From an uncultured Methanomethylovorans sp. (GTDB lineage Archaea > Halobacteriota > Methanosarcinia > Methanosarcinales > Methanosarcinaceae), in NCBI RefSeq assembly GCF_963678545.1, contig NZ_OY782870.1, positions 1,426,001 through 1,490,000 on the forward strand: 64,000 nucleotides of DNA. The letters are read 5' to 3'. Shown here in pieces: positions 55,458-64,000 of the stretch. Under the pieces are notes generated by a model. The model did no database searches. It was given only the letters and a program-made list of their open reading frames with translations, and had not been told where the DNA came from. The translations under genes were made by a program, and so were the position numbers. Each line of letters opens with the position of its first letter. The stretch's first letter is position 1.

Positions 55458-55590
55458 GGCTCTGTAGAATTCCTCGATATTCAAGGAACAAATAATGCTG
55501 AAATATTATTAGAGTGTTTTCTATAGGTACTATTTAGGAATTACGATTTCTGCCTTTAGGTATTGATTTTAATCTATTTTCTACATAGCC
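55458..55590 (-). repeat. 132-bp inverted-repeat element (MITE-like), copy 3 (reversed)
   Basis: Bounded by GGCTCTGTAGAA on the left and CTACATAGCC on the right. The reverse complement aligns along its length with copy 1 (TTAAAATCAATA near one end, TTGAATATCGAGGA near the other). One base longer (133 bp). Its right end enters the dioxygenase coding region. Confidence 0.72.
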
Positions 55591-55871
55591 ATTTTTTCAG
55601 CAATTGACCCTGGACCTTTTACTCTATAATCCATCCTATAGAGTTCATCAGGAAAACCATAAAAGTCATGTATTGTTCGTGGATATTCCATTGCAGTAAC
55701 ATCTGTGTCTGGCTGCTTCCAATGGGCGGATACGCATAGTATTGCTTTTGGTTTTGGGATAAGTTCTGCTATCTTTTTCCAACCTCTTGTAAACTCATTA
55801 TCTTCTATTGCATTTTCAGAAGAGCCATGCCCAACAAAAAGTACAGGCATCTTCGATAACTCACTTTTCAT
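55581..55871 (-). pseudogene. Extradiol/DODA-type (LigB-like) dioxygenase truncated by the 132-bp element
   Basis: About 90 residues remain of a protein usually ~260 long: PVLFVGHGSSENAIEDNEFT (first metal His in GHG), KAILCVSAHWKQPDTDVT (second His in SAHW), then HDFYGFPDELYRMDYRVKG. After KM the frame runs into the end of the repeat element and stops in ATG TAG. The start is ATG 55871 with GGTGAG 6 nt upstream, overlapping the nitroreductase stop by 11 nt. The C-terminal half with remaining catalytic residues is gone and was not found nearby. Confidence 0.8.
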
Positions 55872-56466
55872 TAAACTCACCTTCAAAAATCAATTCATTG
55901 AGTTTCATTCTATCAGAGGGGAATTCCCTTATCCTATCTTTTTCCTCCAAATCTTCAATCTTACGAGGCATTCCTATAGCTACCATGACATCTACATAGT
56001 ATTCTATTGGGATTCCTAATACTTTAGCAGCCTTATTCTCATCAAAACCTGCAAATGGGTGAACAACCAACCCTAGATTAGTTGCCTGCAATTGCAAATT
56101 CTCAAAGGCTGAACCAGCTGAGAATGAATGTGTCCTATTTTCTGCATCATATTTTGTAAATCTAATTTTAGAAATAATTACCATAAGAACTGCAGCATTC
56201 TTGCACCATCTTTTATTGCCTTCTGCAACTAAATCAAAGAACACATCCCAGTATTTTGTTCCTTTTTTTGCATAGATGAATCTCCATGGCTGCTCATTGC
56301 TAGCGCTTGGTGCCCATCTTGCAACCTCAAATAAACGCATTAAGTCCTTATCAGGGATAGACTGTCCTGACATTGCTCTTGGAGACCATCTCCTGACAAA
56401 TAACTCATCAATATCATTTTCTGGCTTCCTATATTGATATACATCTATTTCTGTTGGAATTGTCAT
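55861..56466 (-). CDS. Nitroreductase-family FMN protein
   Basis: 201 residues. FMN-binding basic stretch RRWSPRAMSG and ARWAPSASNEQPWRFIYA near residues 25-65, and a C-terminal part VAIGMPRKIEDLEEKD. The family reduces nitro compounds, quinones or flavins with NAD(P)H as dimers. GGTGA precedes the ATG by 6 nt. It formed an operon with the dioxygenase now truncated, overlapping it by 11 nt. Substrate unknown. Confidence 0.9.
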   Translation of the reverse strand: MTIPTEIDVYQYRKPENDIDELFVRRWSPRAMSGQSIPDKDLMRLFEVARWAPSASNEQPWRFIYAKKGTKYWDVFFDLVAEGNKRWCKNAAVLMVIISKIRFTKYDAENRTHSFSAGSAFENLQLQATNLGLVVHPFAGFDENKAAKVLGIPIEYYVDVMVAIGMPRKIEDLEEKDRIREFPSDRMKLNELIFEGEFNEK

Positions 56467-56545
56467 TTAATTCACCTATTCCTAGACAAGTAACTCAAAT
56501 AGTTTTTTGCAACTAGTTGCATAAAACCTACAAAAAATATGCAAG

Positions 56546-56786
56546 TTATTTGTTCCTATTATTGAATCTTGCTCTGCTATGTGAACCATCACAATATGGC
56601 TTGTTGAGTACTTCCCAAAGCGACAGAGGACATGAAGTTCCTTAGCAGGATACGCTTTACCTATTCCTAAGTGCCAAGATTGCCATCATTATCAACGTCT
56701 TGAGTCTCTACACCTAATGGCAGGTCCCCATAAACCAGATAAGGTCCATCCTTAGAGATGACTATTTTGCCCTTATTTTCAACCAT
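56546..56786 (-). pseudogene. CDGSH iron-sulfur domain protein, broken
   Basis: ATG 56786 starts MVENKGKIVISKDGPYLVYG, typical of archaeal CDGSH proteins. It stops after DNDGNLGT. Shifted frames then give IGKAYPAKELHVLCRFGK (the second cluster Cys is Phe) and KPYCDGSHSRARFNNRNK, ending at 56546. At least two frameshifts and one lost ligand make it non-functional. It lies 80 bp from the nitroreductase gene, on the same strand. Confidence 0.75.
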
Positions 56787-57182
56787 AGAATCGCTTATTA
56801 GTCTTTATAATAACATAAATGTCTGAGTTTATATAAAGTCTGTGTCAATTTAAAATGTTTTCATGCATCTTGAATACTCTGGTTTATGCTAGTACTTGGT
56901 AAAATGTTACTATCTCTAGTGCATGGAAATAACTCAGAATCGGACAGTATTTATTCAATTGTGTTTAACATTAGGTTTTTGCCCACAATATTTAGTAACA
57001 CTGTTTATAATATAAACCTCTTGGAATCATTAGGAGTATCTGCAGAGCCGTTAAAATCAAGATTTATATATCTGTGCACATCATGTAAACTTGTAATATG
57101 CTGTAATCGGTGATAGGATGTATATTAGAACAATTTGTCCCACTTGCGGTGAAGTGGTATACCACAACTTACAAGTACAGCG
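56787..57182. other. Gap without recognisable genes
   Basis: About 400 bp, AT-rich. A plus-strand frame at 56886-57113 has no ribosome binding site or family likeness and I do not call it. A short CPTCGE-encoding patch near 57145 may belong to the integrase relic that follows. Confidence 0.35.
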
Positions 57183-57362
57183 TGTCCCAGGTGCGGGCAG
57201 GTGAACGGTCCGACTTCGTGATTATGTTCGAAGTGTGGTATGGCTTTCGGGATTGATAGTGCTATTGATACTGAGAAGAAGCGATCTGATATTACTATGG
57301 CTCTGATGGAACTTGTGGAGAAAGAGCCGGAGATCGTGAAGATCTTGAGTGAGAGCGTTTAA
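57183..57362 (+). pseudogene. Zinc-ribbon tail of an archaeal XerD-like integrase
   Basis: The frame reads CPRCGQVNGPTS, a TGA, then LCSKCGMAFGIDSAIDTEKK and TMALMELVEKEPEIVKIL to TAA. A two-knuckle zinc ribbon (CPRC and CSKC) followed by a helical tail is the usual C-terminus of Methanosarcina-type site-specific recombinases. The catalytic domain is missing. The TGA probably replaces a CGA or TGG codon. An inverted-repeat end (TTCTACAGAGCC) lies 75 bp further on. Confidence 0.55.
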
Positions 57363-57499
57363 AGTATTTCCCTCAATATTTTTTAGTGATGCTTTTCTGG
57401 ATACTGATTTTGTATTACTGATGAGCTGGTTTCAGTTTCTACAGAGCCCTTTTTACCATCAAATTTGAAAAGGGTACAGTACTTATCGTTCTGGCTTTT

Positions 57500-60049
57500 T
57501 CAGATATTATTTCCTATTTGGCTCTTGAGTAATCTGAGCCACGCAATGCTTAGAATTCCCACAACAAATACGATCAACAAATCATCACCATGCAGCAGTG
57601 AGAAACGGAACTGACTTCTTAAAGCCGGCACATATATAACCAGAAGAAGCCCTGAAAGCGCTCCTGCGAGCACATATCTCAATGCTTTGTTTTCCGATTT
57701 TAGGGTTTTGATTATGCTCTGTGACCAAGAAAGATTTGCTACGATTAAAGTAAGATTGGAAATTACCAGCGTAGCAAATGTAAGTGTACGCGCATCTACT
57801 TCACTTTTGCCCATATATAACGCATACAGGAAAACAGCAATTACTCCTGCAAGCATGCTTATTCCCTGTATCAAACTAAGGGCCAGATTTTTTCTTCCGA
57901 ACATTCTTTCCTGCAAGTTTCGAGGTGGTCTGTTCATTATGTTTTTCTCTTCAGGTTCAGCCTCAAAGACTGTTGAACAGGCAGGATCAATTATCAATTC
58001 CAGAAATGCTATGTGTGCAGGCAAAAGAACCAGAGGTAAGTTAAATAATATAGGGAACAGGGCTAGTCCTGCAATAGGCATATGGACTGAAAATATGTAA
58101 CCTATTGCTTTCTTGAGGTTATCGAAAATCCGCCTTCCAAGCCTGACGGCTGCAACTATTGACAAGAAATCATCATTTAGAAGAACAATCGATGCAGATT
58201 CACGAGCTACATCCGTGCCCCTTTCTCCCATTGCAATTCCAATGTGAGCTGATTTTAAGGCAGGCGCATCGTTAACCCCATCTCCTGTCATCGCAACAAC
58301 TTCCCCGTTTAATTTCAAAGCGTTTACAATTGCCAGTTTTTGTTCAGGCACAACCCTAGCGAAAATATTTGTCTTTTTGATTTTCTCTGCAAGCTCGTGC
58401 TCACTCATTTTGGAAAGCTCTGTACCAGTAATGTATTTCTCTGGATCTTTTAAGCCGATCTGTCTTGCGATATGCTGGGCTGTACCGGGATAGTCTCCCG
58501 TAATCATAATGACTCTTATTCCGGCTGTATAGCATTCCTTTACTGATTGGGCAACCGATGGCCGGACAGGGTCGACAAAACCAAGCAATCCTATAAATTC
58601 ATATTCGAAATCGTGCTGTTTTTCAGGTAAAGAGTCATCCTGAAAACTGGCTTTAGCTACACCAAGAAGCCTCAACCCTTTGTCTGCCATATTCTGGACT
58701 TGGGATAACAACTTCTCTTTTTCGGCTTCATTGAGATGACATAAATCGAAAATAGCTTCAGGTGCGCCTTTTGTAGCGACAACGTTTTTCCGATAATCAT
58801 TGGATTCCCACACGTTTGAGAGTGCAAGTAAGTTTTTAGAAAGGGGATACTCCCGGATAAGTTTCCATTCACGATGTATATTCTCATGATCTGGAAGGAA
58901 TTTCTCAGTTATCTTCTTAATCTCTTTCTCAAGTGGGTCAAAGGGATCCTGCAAACTTGCCAGATAGCCAAATTCAAGCAGCTCATGGAACTTCTCAGGC
59001 AGGCCCTCATTTTTATCGATCTCACAAGATTCATTTCCTGAATATATGGAGCTTAAGATCATTTTGTTCTGTGTAAGAGTCCCAGTTTTATCCACGCACA
59101 GAACGGTTGAAGAGCCAAGAGTCTCAATAGCTGGCATACGCCGTACCAGAACATTCCTCTTGGACAGGCGCCAGGCACCCATACTCAGGAATACCAGCAA
59201 AACTACTGAGAATTCTTCGGGGAGAAGTGCCATGCTCAAACTCAGGCCTGCCAGCAAGCCGTGTAGCCAATCTCCTCTGGTTAAGCCATAGACCACTACT
59301 ATAAAGATGCAGAGTATTCCTCCAAAAATAGCAAAATTCTTTATAATCAAGGCAGTTTCTTTCTTAAGCAGAGAATCTTCTTCGGCAATCGTCCCCAGAG
59401 CTTTTCCGATTTTGCCCATTTCAGTATTTATTCCTGTTCCACTTACCTGAGCTATTCCTTGACCTTGAATTACCAGTGTCCCGGAATACACAAATGGAGT
59501 GTCATCTCCTCCGGGCTGCAAAGGCAGCATAGACTGGCTTAAGCTGCTAGATTCTGATTTTCTTACTGCAAGGGATTCGCCTGTGAGCAGAGATTCGTCT
59601 ACCAGAAGATTCGTACAGGAAAGGACAAACCCATCTGTTGGGATACGGTCTCCCTCTCTTAAAATCAGAATATCGCCTTTAACGACTTCCCGCCCTGGAA
59701 TTCTCTTCTGTTCCCCGTCTCTTATCACAAGAGCCCTTGGGCTTGAGAGATCTCTCAAAGCATCTAATGCTCTTTCAGTCTTTCTCTCCTGGTTAAACGT
59801 TATACCCATGACTACAAAAACGAACAATAGCAGTATCAGAGCATCTTTTACTTCCCCCAGGAACAGATAAATCAGACCTGCGCCTAAAAGAAGAAGCAAC
59901 ATAGGTTCTTTGAGAACATTCAGTAAGATGGAAAAAAGGCTCTGTTTCTTTTGGGAAGGCAACTCGTTATAACCTTCCTTCTGAAGAATTCCAGTGGCCT
60001 CTACTTCTGAAAGTCCAGTTATATTTTCCGGATCGAATGTTGTTTCCAT
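57500..60049 (-). CDS. P-type cation-transporting ATPase (P2 / Ca2+-ATPase-like)
   Basis: 849 residues. Cation ATPase N-domain (~10-55), actuator domain with LLTGES (~155), helix M4 motif LLPEEFSVVLLVF (the PEGLP variant PEEFS), phosphorylation site DKTGTLTQNK with Asp at 320, nucleotide domain with KGAPEAIFDLC, hinge MTGDGVNDAPALKSA, and six C-terminal helices. Substrate is likely Ca2+ or another divalent or monovalent cation; the PEEF(S/P) group is not well studied. Start ATG 60049 by family alignment (TGLSEVEATGILQKEGYNEL). Probably monocistronic. Confidence 0.93.
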   Translation of the reverse strand: METTFDPENITGLSEVEATGILQKEGYNELPSQKKQSLFSILLNVLKEPMLLLLLGAGLIYLFLGEVKDALILLLFVFVVMGITFNQERKTERALDALRDLSSPRALVIRDGEQKRIPGREVVKGDILILREGDRIPTDGFVLSCTNLLVDESLLTGESLAVRKSESSSLSQSMLPLQPGGDDTPFVYSGTLVIQGQGIAQVSGTGINTEMGKIGKALGTIAEEDSLLKKETALIIKNFAIFGGILCIFIVVVYGLTRGDWLHGLLAGLSLSMALLPEEFSVVLLVFLSMGAWRLSKRNVLVRRMPAIETLGSSTVLCVDKTGTLTQNKMILSSIYSGNESCEIDKNEGLPEKFHELLEFGYLASLQDPFDPLEKEIKKITEKFLPDHENIHREWKLIREYPLSKNLLALSNVWESNDYRKNVVATKGAPEAIFDLCHLNEAEKEKLLSQVQNMADKGLRLLGVAKASFQDDSLPEKQHDFEYEFIGLLGFVDPVRPSVAQSVKECYTAGIRVIMITGDYPGTAQHIARQIGLKDPEKYITGTELSKMSEHELAEKIKKTNIFARVVPEQKLAIVNALKLNGEVVAMTGDGVNDAPALKSAHIGIAMGERGTDVARESASIVLLNDDFLSIVAAVRLGRRIFDNLKKAIGYIFSVHMPIAGLALFPILFNLPLVLLPAHIAFLELIIDPACSTVFEAEPEEKNIMNRPPRNLQERMFGRKNLALSLIQGISMLAGVIAVFLYALYMGKSEVDARTLTFATLVISNLTLIVANLSWSQSIIKTLKSENKALRYVLAGALSGLLLVIYVPALRSQFRFSLLHGDDLLIVFVVGILSIAWLRLLKSQIGNNI

Positions 60050-60363
60050 TTTTGTTTATACCTGCCGTAATATCTCAGATCCTCATTGCACTTTTGAACT
60101 TCGACTTTTCTCGCCTGGAAAATTCTTTTGATCGAATGAATCTAATAAGTATATCTTTTTTGATCTTTTGTTATATAAATTAGAGGGATCTGGCTTAGAA
60201 GTCGTACTTACACTTCGAAAATAGCTTTGGATGATCCTTACTCAAGAAAAGAGAAAAAACAATAAATCTGATTCGTGTGAATTCCAGAAAATATTCCGAA
60301 AATCAAAAAGATAGAAATTACGCGCTTAAGATCGGAACCAATGTATCAGTATTCTTAAAAATA

Positions 60364-60493
60364 GGGATTTTGCGAAAGCTATCCTAAAAACACGGAAAAA
60401 ATGAAAGAAATGAAGCAAAGAAATAGATCTAGAGAATAAATGCCACTTCAAATTTATGATAACATATAAAACTTAGGGTTAATCAAAATCCTC
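60364..60493 (+). repeat. Solo right end of the 1148-bp IS5 element
   Basis: The ~130 bp match the segment after the transposase stop in the IS at 52280 (AAGCTATCCTAAAAACA, GGAAAAAATGAAAGAAA, AATGCCACTTCAAATTT and the GGTTAATC end). The rest of the element is absent. It lies in the 549-bp gap (60050-60598) between the ATPase and DUF1699 genes, which otherwise holds only promoter-like AT-rich sequence (AATATATAAATT at ~60534). Confidence 0.65.
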
Positions 60494-60598
60494 CAGAATA
60501 TTTGAAAAATCAAGAAGTACTAAATACTATTAATAATATATAAATTATTAGAGCCTAAATCATTTCGGTGTTTAAACCGTATTTTAAGAGGATAAAAG

Positions 60599-60997
60599 AT
60601 GAAAATAAGAGTAGTCAGTTCCAAAGACGAGATAAACACATTAAATCCAAATGAAAAGATAGTTCATTTTGCATTCAGACCATCCAATACAGATATTTTG
60701 ACACTTATTATCAAGGGTCCACAGGTCAAGGCACTGCACATTCCAACTTCTTATCTGAAATCAATATCTGAATCTACAATAATGTACCTTAAAATGCAAG
60801 GTATTGAACTACTTAAGGGCGATGTGTGGGGACACCGTAAGGATATCAATGAGTATTATGAAATTCCTCCTGAGTTATTTGACCGCCTTAAACAATTGCG
60901 TAGGGATGGGATGCCAGAACAGGACATCCTTGAAAAATTGACACGAGAGACTAGATTAGGTTCAAACCTCATTGAATTTATTTTAAAGAACAACTAA
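60599..60997 (+). CDS. DUF1699 family protein
   Basis: 132 residues: MKIRVVSSKDEINTLNPNEK, then IVHFAFRPSNTDIL and GVQLL-like GIELLKGDVWGHRKDINEYY, ending in a helical tail. This matches DUF1699, a family I know only from Methanosarcinales. AGAGG lies 8 nt before the ATG, and a TATA box lies ~60 bp upstream. Soluble; function unknown. Confidence 0.88.
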   Translation: MKIRVVSSKDEINTLNPNEKIVHFAFRPSNTDILTLIIKGPQVKALHIPTSYLKSISESTIMYLKMQGIELLKGDVWGHRKDINEYYEIPPELFDRLKQLRRDGMPEQDILEKLTRETRLGSNLIEFILKNN

Positions 60998-61017
60998 TTC
61001 CACAATGTCGTGATCGA

Positions 61018-61146
61018 ATCTGGATGTACAACCTCCTATAGCCAAATAATAGTTATATCCACAATCATGGCATTGATATTGCGTTGGCGTTCACTTATTT
61101 TTCCGTTCTTTTTATGATTAGAGCTTTTGCACCTGGGGCAATCCAT
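61018..61146 (-). pseudogene. IS1-type InsA relic
   Basis: From ATG 61146 the frame reads MDCPRCKSSNHKKNGKISER and, after a +1 shift, YQCHDCGYNYYLA. This is the zinc-finger N-terminus of IS1-family InsA. Nothing of InsB is found. The rest of the gap 60998-61421 holds no gene. Confidence 0.6.
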
Positions 61147-61421
61147 ACAGAACCATAAGTCTTAATAATAGATGACAATGTTTTCTTACCAATACCTTAA
61201 AGACTATAATTAGATTCTGCTAATAGAAGTTATTTTGCAGGAGGGATGAACTGGTATATGAAATCTTAATCATTTTAAAATAAATAACTGGAACAGTGTG
61301 AGCATAAATCAAACTGCAAATCTTCAGTATATAGAGGACATTCCAAGAATAGAATTGTTAGAACGGCATTATACTAATAAAAAACGATAAAAAGTAGTTA
61401 TGAATGAAAATGTATCCATAA

Positions 61422-62585
61422 CTATGAATTAAAGGCATCTTTTACTTTTTCAAATATGCCCGAATGCCTATTCTTACCACTCTTCTTATCAAGCTCATCG
61501 AACTTCCTGAGTAATTCTTTCTGTTCTGAATTAAGGTTCTTGGGCGTTTGCACGATAACCTTGATAAGCTGATCGCCTTCACCATTTCCATGTAAATGTG
61601 GGATCCCTTTGCCCTTGAGCCTTAGAACAGAATGTGTCTGTGTACCTTGTTTAATGCTCATTTTTACATTTCCGTAGAGAGTTGGTACCAATACCTCATC
61701 ACCCAAAGCCGCCTGGACAAATGAAATCGGTAACTCGTAGAGTACATCGTCTCCCATACGCTCGAAGGTTTTATGAGGTTGCACATGCACCATGACGTAA
61801 AGATCACCTGATGGTGCACCGGGACTTCCTGATTCGCCTTCCCCCCGGATCTTCAGGCGTAGCCCATTATCAGACCCCTTAGGTAATTTTACAGAAAGTT
61901 TCTTTACCTTCTTGACCTTACCTGTACCTTTACATGCAGGACATGGGTCCTCAATAATCTGACCATTTCCATGACATGCATTACAAACACTCGTACTCAT
62001 GAAACGGCCAAACGGAGTATTGCGTGCACTGGTTATCTGGCCACTGCCATGACATGTGGAACATGTTTTGGGGCTTGTACCTGCCTTTGCGCCGGTTCCT
62101 CCACAAGTCTCACAATTCTCCGCCCTGGGAACATTGATCGTAGTTTCCACACCAGTGGCTGCTTCTTCCAATGAAATAGATAGATCATAACGCAGGTCCG
62201 ATCCTCTCATAGGAGCATTGCGCCTTCCTCTTCCACCACCGAATATGTCCCCGGCAAATCCTCCAAAACCACTCCCAAAGATACCGGAGAGTATATCACC
62301 CAAATCTTCAAAGCCTCTGAAGTCAGCACCACGGAAAATATCTTCCTGAGAATAACGCCCATCTATACCAGCGTGACCAAATTTATCATATTGGGCTCTT
62401 TTTTCTTCGTCCGAGAGCACAGCATAAGCTTCAGAAATCTCCTTGAATTTTTCCTCGGCATCTTGAGCTTTATTCTTGTCAGGATGGTATTGCATTGCAA
62501 GCTTTCTGTATGCCTTTTTTATCTCGGCTTCAGTAGACTCCTTGGAAACGCCAAGGATCTCATAATAATCACGTTTAGTGGACAT
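61422..62585 (-). CDS. dnaJ: Chaperone protein DnaJ
   Basis: 387 residues. J domain (~5-70) with HPD in YHPDKNK, Gly/Phe-rich linker (~75-125, with repeats [12 protein letters not shown]), four zinc CXXCXGXG repeats ([24 protein letters not shown] and CPACKGTG) and the C-terminal substrate-binding domain. It stimulates DnaK ATPase and delivers unfolded proteins. It follows dnaK by 73 bp on the same strand, in one operon. In methanogens the DnaK system is believed to come from bacteria by transfer. Confidence 0.97.
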   Translation of the reverse strand: MSTKRDYYEILGVSKESTEAEIKKAYRKLAMQYHPDKNKAQDAEEKFKEISEAYAVLSDEEKRAQYDKFGHAGIDGRYSQEDIFRGADFRGFEDLGDILSGIFGSGFGGFAGDIFGGGRGRRNAPMRGSDLRYDLSISLEEAATGVETTINVPRAENCETCGGTGAKAGTSPKTCSTCHGSGQITSARNTPFGRFMSTSVCNACHGNGQIIEDPCPACKGTGKVKKVKKLSVKLPKGSDNGLRLKIRGEGESGSPGAPSGDLYVMVHVQPHKTFERMGDDVLYELPISFVQAALGDEVLVPTLYGNVKMSIKQGTQTHSVLRLKGKGIPHLHGNGEGDQLIKVIVQTPKNLNSEQKELLRKFDELDKKSGKNRHSGIFEKVKDAFNS

Positions 62586-62658
62586 GAAAAAACCTGTGTA
62601 TCAGCATAAAATAAATAAAGTACGTTCAGATAGAACGTACCTTTGTGCCTGAAACTGT

Positions 62659-64000
62659 TTAATTCTTACCGTCATCAACTATTTCATAGTCAGCATCTTC
62701 TACTGTATCATCACCAGAACCCGGCTTGGTAGATGCATCTGCAGAAGCTCCGGATGCAGCTTCTTGCTGTGCTTTCTGATACATAGCAGCTGATACATCA
62801 TAGATGGCAGTTTGGAGTTCCTCGGTTTTGGACTTGATGCCTTCAATATCATCTTTATCAAGAGCATCTTTCAGAGCAGAAATAGCACTTTCCACCTTTG
62901 ACTTCTGATCTGCAGTTGCAGAATCACCTGCTTCCTTGAGAGTCTTCTCTGCTGCGTTGACAAGGGATTCAGCTGTGTTCTTTACCTCAACCTGCTCCTT
63001 AAGTTTGTGGTCCTCCTCAGCATGGAGTTCCGCATCGTTTACCATCTTGTTGATCTCTTCATCAGACAAGCCACCTGGCTTCTGGATAGATATGGACTGT
63101 TCCTTACCAGTACCCAGATCCTTTGCCCTCACATGTAGGATACCATTTGCATCTATGTCAAAGGTAACCTCAATCTGTGGAAGTCCTCTTGGAGCAGGTG
63201 GAATGCCATCCAGTATGAAACGTCCCAGAGTCTTATTGGCAGAGGCTATACCCCTCTCACCCTGCAACACATGGATTTCCACAGATGGCTGGCTGTCAGC
63301 AGCCGTGGAGAATACTTGGCTCTTCCTCACAGGTATGGTAGTGTTGCGCTCTATGAGTGGAGTTGCTACACCTCCCAGGGTTTCAATACCAAGTGTCAGT
63401 GGTGTGACATCAAGCAGAAGCACATCGTGGACCTCTCCCCCAAGCACACCAGCCTGAATTGCTGCACCTACTGCAACGGCTTCATCTGGATTGATGTTCT
63501 TGTATGGGTCCTTACCTGTTACCTTTTTGACAAGCTCAGTGACTGCAGGCATCCTTGTGGAACCTCCTACAAGAAGTACCCTGTCAATGTCCTTTGCTGC
63601 GAGCTTTGCATCCTTCATTGCCTGATTGACAGACACCAGAGTCTTATCAAGCAGGTCAGCAGTCATCTTCTCGAACTGTGCCCTTGTAAGGTCAATATCA
63701 ATGTGCTTTGGCTGTCCGTTGGCATCTGCTGTGATGAACGGAAGGTTGACGTTGGTGGAAGGTATACCAGAAAGCTCGATTTTTGCCTTCTCAGCTGCAT
63801 CCCTCAGACGCTGCAATGCTGCCCTGTCCTTAGAGAGATCGATACCTTCATTTTTCTTGAACTGTTCAACAAGATAATCTACTATCCTCTGATCAAAGTC
63901 GTCACCACCAAGATGAGTGTCTCCGCTGGTTGAAAGCACCTCGAATACCCCTCCTCCAAGCTCTAGGATGGATACATCAAAGGTACCGCCTCCAAGGTCG
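62659..64000 (-). CDS. dnaK: Chaperone protein DnaK (N-terminal part outside window)
   Basis: The frame is open to the right edge and begins in [13 protein letters not shown], so the first ~190 residues are missing. What is present: rest of the ATPase domain ([34 protein letters not shown]), substrate-binding domain ([36 protein letters not shown]), helical lid and the acidic tail [14 protein letters not shown]. The internal ATG at 63939 is not a start. Partner of DnaJ encoded downstream; grpE is presumably beyond the window. Confidence 0.97.
   Translation of the reverse strand, partial: DLGGGTFDVSILELGGGVFEVLSTSGDTHLGGDDFDQRIVDYLVEQFKKNEGIDLSKDRAALQRLRDAAEKAKIELSGIPSTNVNLPFITADANGQPKHIDIDLTRAQFEKMTADLLDKTLVSVNQAMKDAKLAAKDIDRVLLVGGSTRMPAVTELVKKVTGKDPYKNINPDEAVAVGAAIQAGVLGGEVHDVLLLDVTPLTLGIETLGGVATPLIERNTTIPVRKSQVFSTAADSQPSVEIHVLQGERGIASANKTLGRFILDGIPPAPRGLPQIEVTFDIDANGILHVRAKDLGTGKEQSISIQKPGGLSDEEINKMVNDAELHAEEDHKLKEQVEVKNTAESLVNAAEKTLKEAGDSATADQKSKVESAISALKDALDKDDIEGIKSKTEELQTAIYDVSAAMYQKAQQEAASGASADASTKPGSGDDTVEDADYEIVDDGKN

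Noticed and set aside
56886..57113. 75-codon plus-strand frame
   Set aside because: No ribosome binding site, no family likeness, and it lies in a relic region.
1..64000. CRISPR array or cas genes
   Set aside because: No regularly spaced repeats of 24-40 bp and no Cas-like proteins were seen.

Overview
The window reads as a chromosomal segment of a methanogenic archaeon of the Methanosarcinales, probably a methylotrophic Methanosarcinaceae member such as Methanomethylovorans or Methanolobus. The genus is inference. Supporting genes are archaeal gatD, a CDP-archaeol-type archaetidylinositol phosphate synthase, a DUF1699 protein, a methanogen-type winged-helix regulator of the Msr group, archaeal type IV pilus or secretion genes, an SSV-type integrase relic at a tRNA gene, TATA-box promoters (several apparently leaderless) and GGAGGTGAT-type ribosome binding sites.

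Layout. 1-8.7 kb is housekeeping: the end of a PAS histidine kinase, argH, gatD, aspS-rpiA, then a convergent three-gene operon of two half-size MgtE-like membrane proteins and a PhoU/RCK_C regulator. 8.8-13.6 kb looks like a decayed integrated element. It starts at tRNA-Val(UAC), where an integrase N-terminal relic overlaps the tRNA. It carries RNase HI, a 132-bp inverted-repeat element, an IS5-group insertion that splits a lamin-tail-domain gene, an Msr-like regulator, and two integrase C-terminal relics around a flavodoxin-like gene. 13.4-24.6 kb is rich in signalling genes: a dCache-HAMP receptor with a newly noted 55-residue downstream gene, two multi-PAS kinases, CheW and CorA, plus pheT and a UbiA prenyltransferase. 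24.9-29.5 kb encodes a secretion ATPase and a double TadC-like membrane protein. 29.5-40.7 kb is mostly core metabolism: rnhB, purSQ, archaetidylinositol phosphate synthase, an AsnB-Dph6 fusion, an HEPN-like protein, a CCG-domain iron-sulfur protein, a DUF523/DUF1722 protein, pepD, a macro-domain protein and a class I amidotransferase. A possible small RNA lies between the last two.

40.8-61.2 kb is an accessory belt. Intact genes (two MscS channels, a P-loop protein, a PGF-CTERM surface protein, a ferredoxin, a nitroreductase, a P-type ATPase, DUF1699 and several orphans) alternate with wreckage: a methyltransferase relic, an internally deleted IS5 copy, an ISL3-like relic hit by a 401-bp element with a perfect 8-bp target duplication, a frameshifted SLC12-like transporter, an IS5 transposase with one in-frame stop, a dioxygenase cut off by a 132-bp element, a CDGSH pseudogene, an integrase zinc-ribbon tail and an IS1-type relic. 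The window closes with dnaJ and most of dnaK.

No CRISPR array, rRNA or complete prophage was seen. The least conventional items are the glutaminase-synthetase-Dph6 fusion, the relic element at tRNA-Val, the three-copy 132-bp element family, the NTPase-MscS gene pair and the receptor plus small-protein pair.
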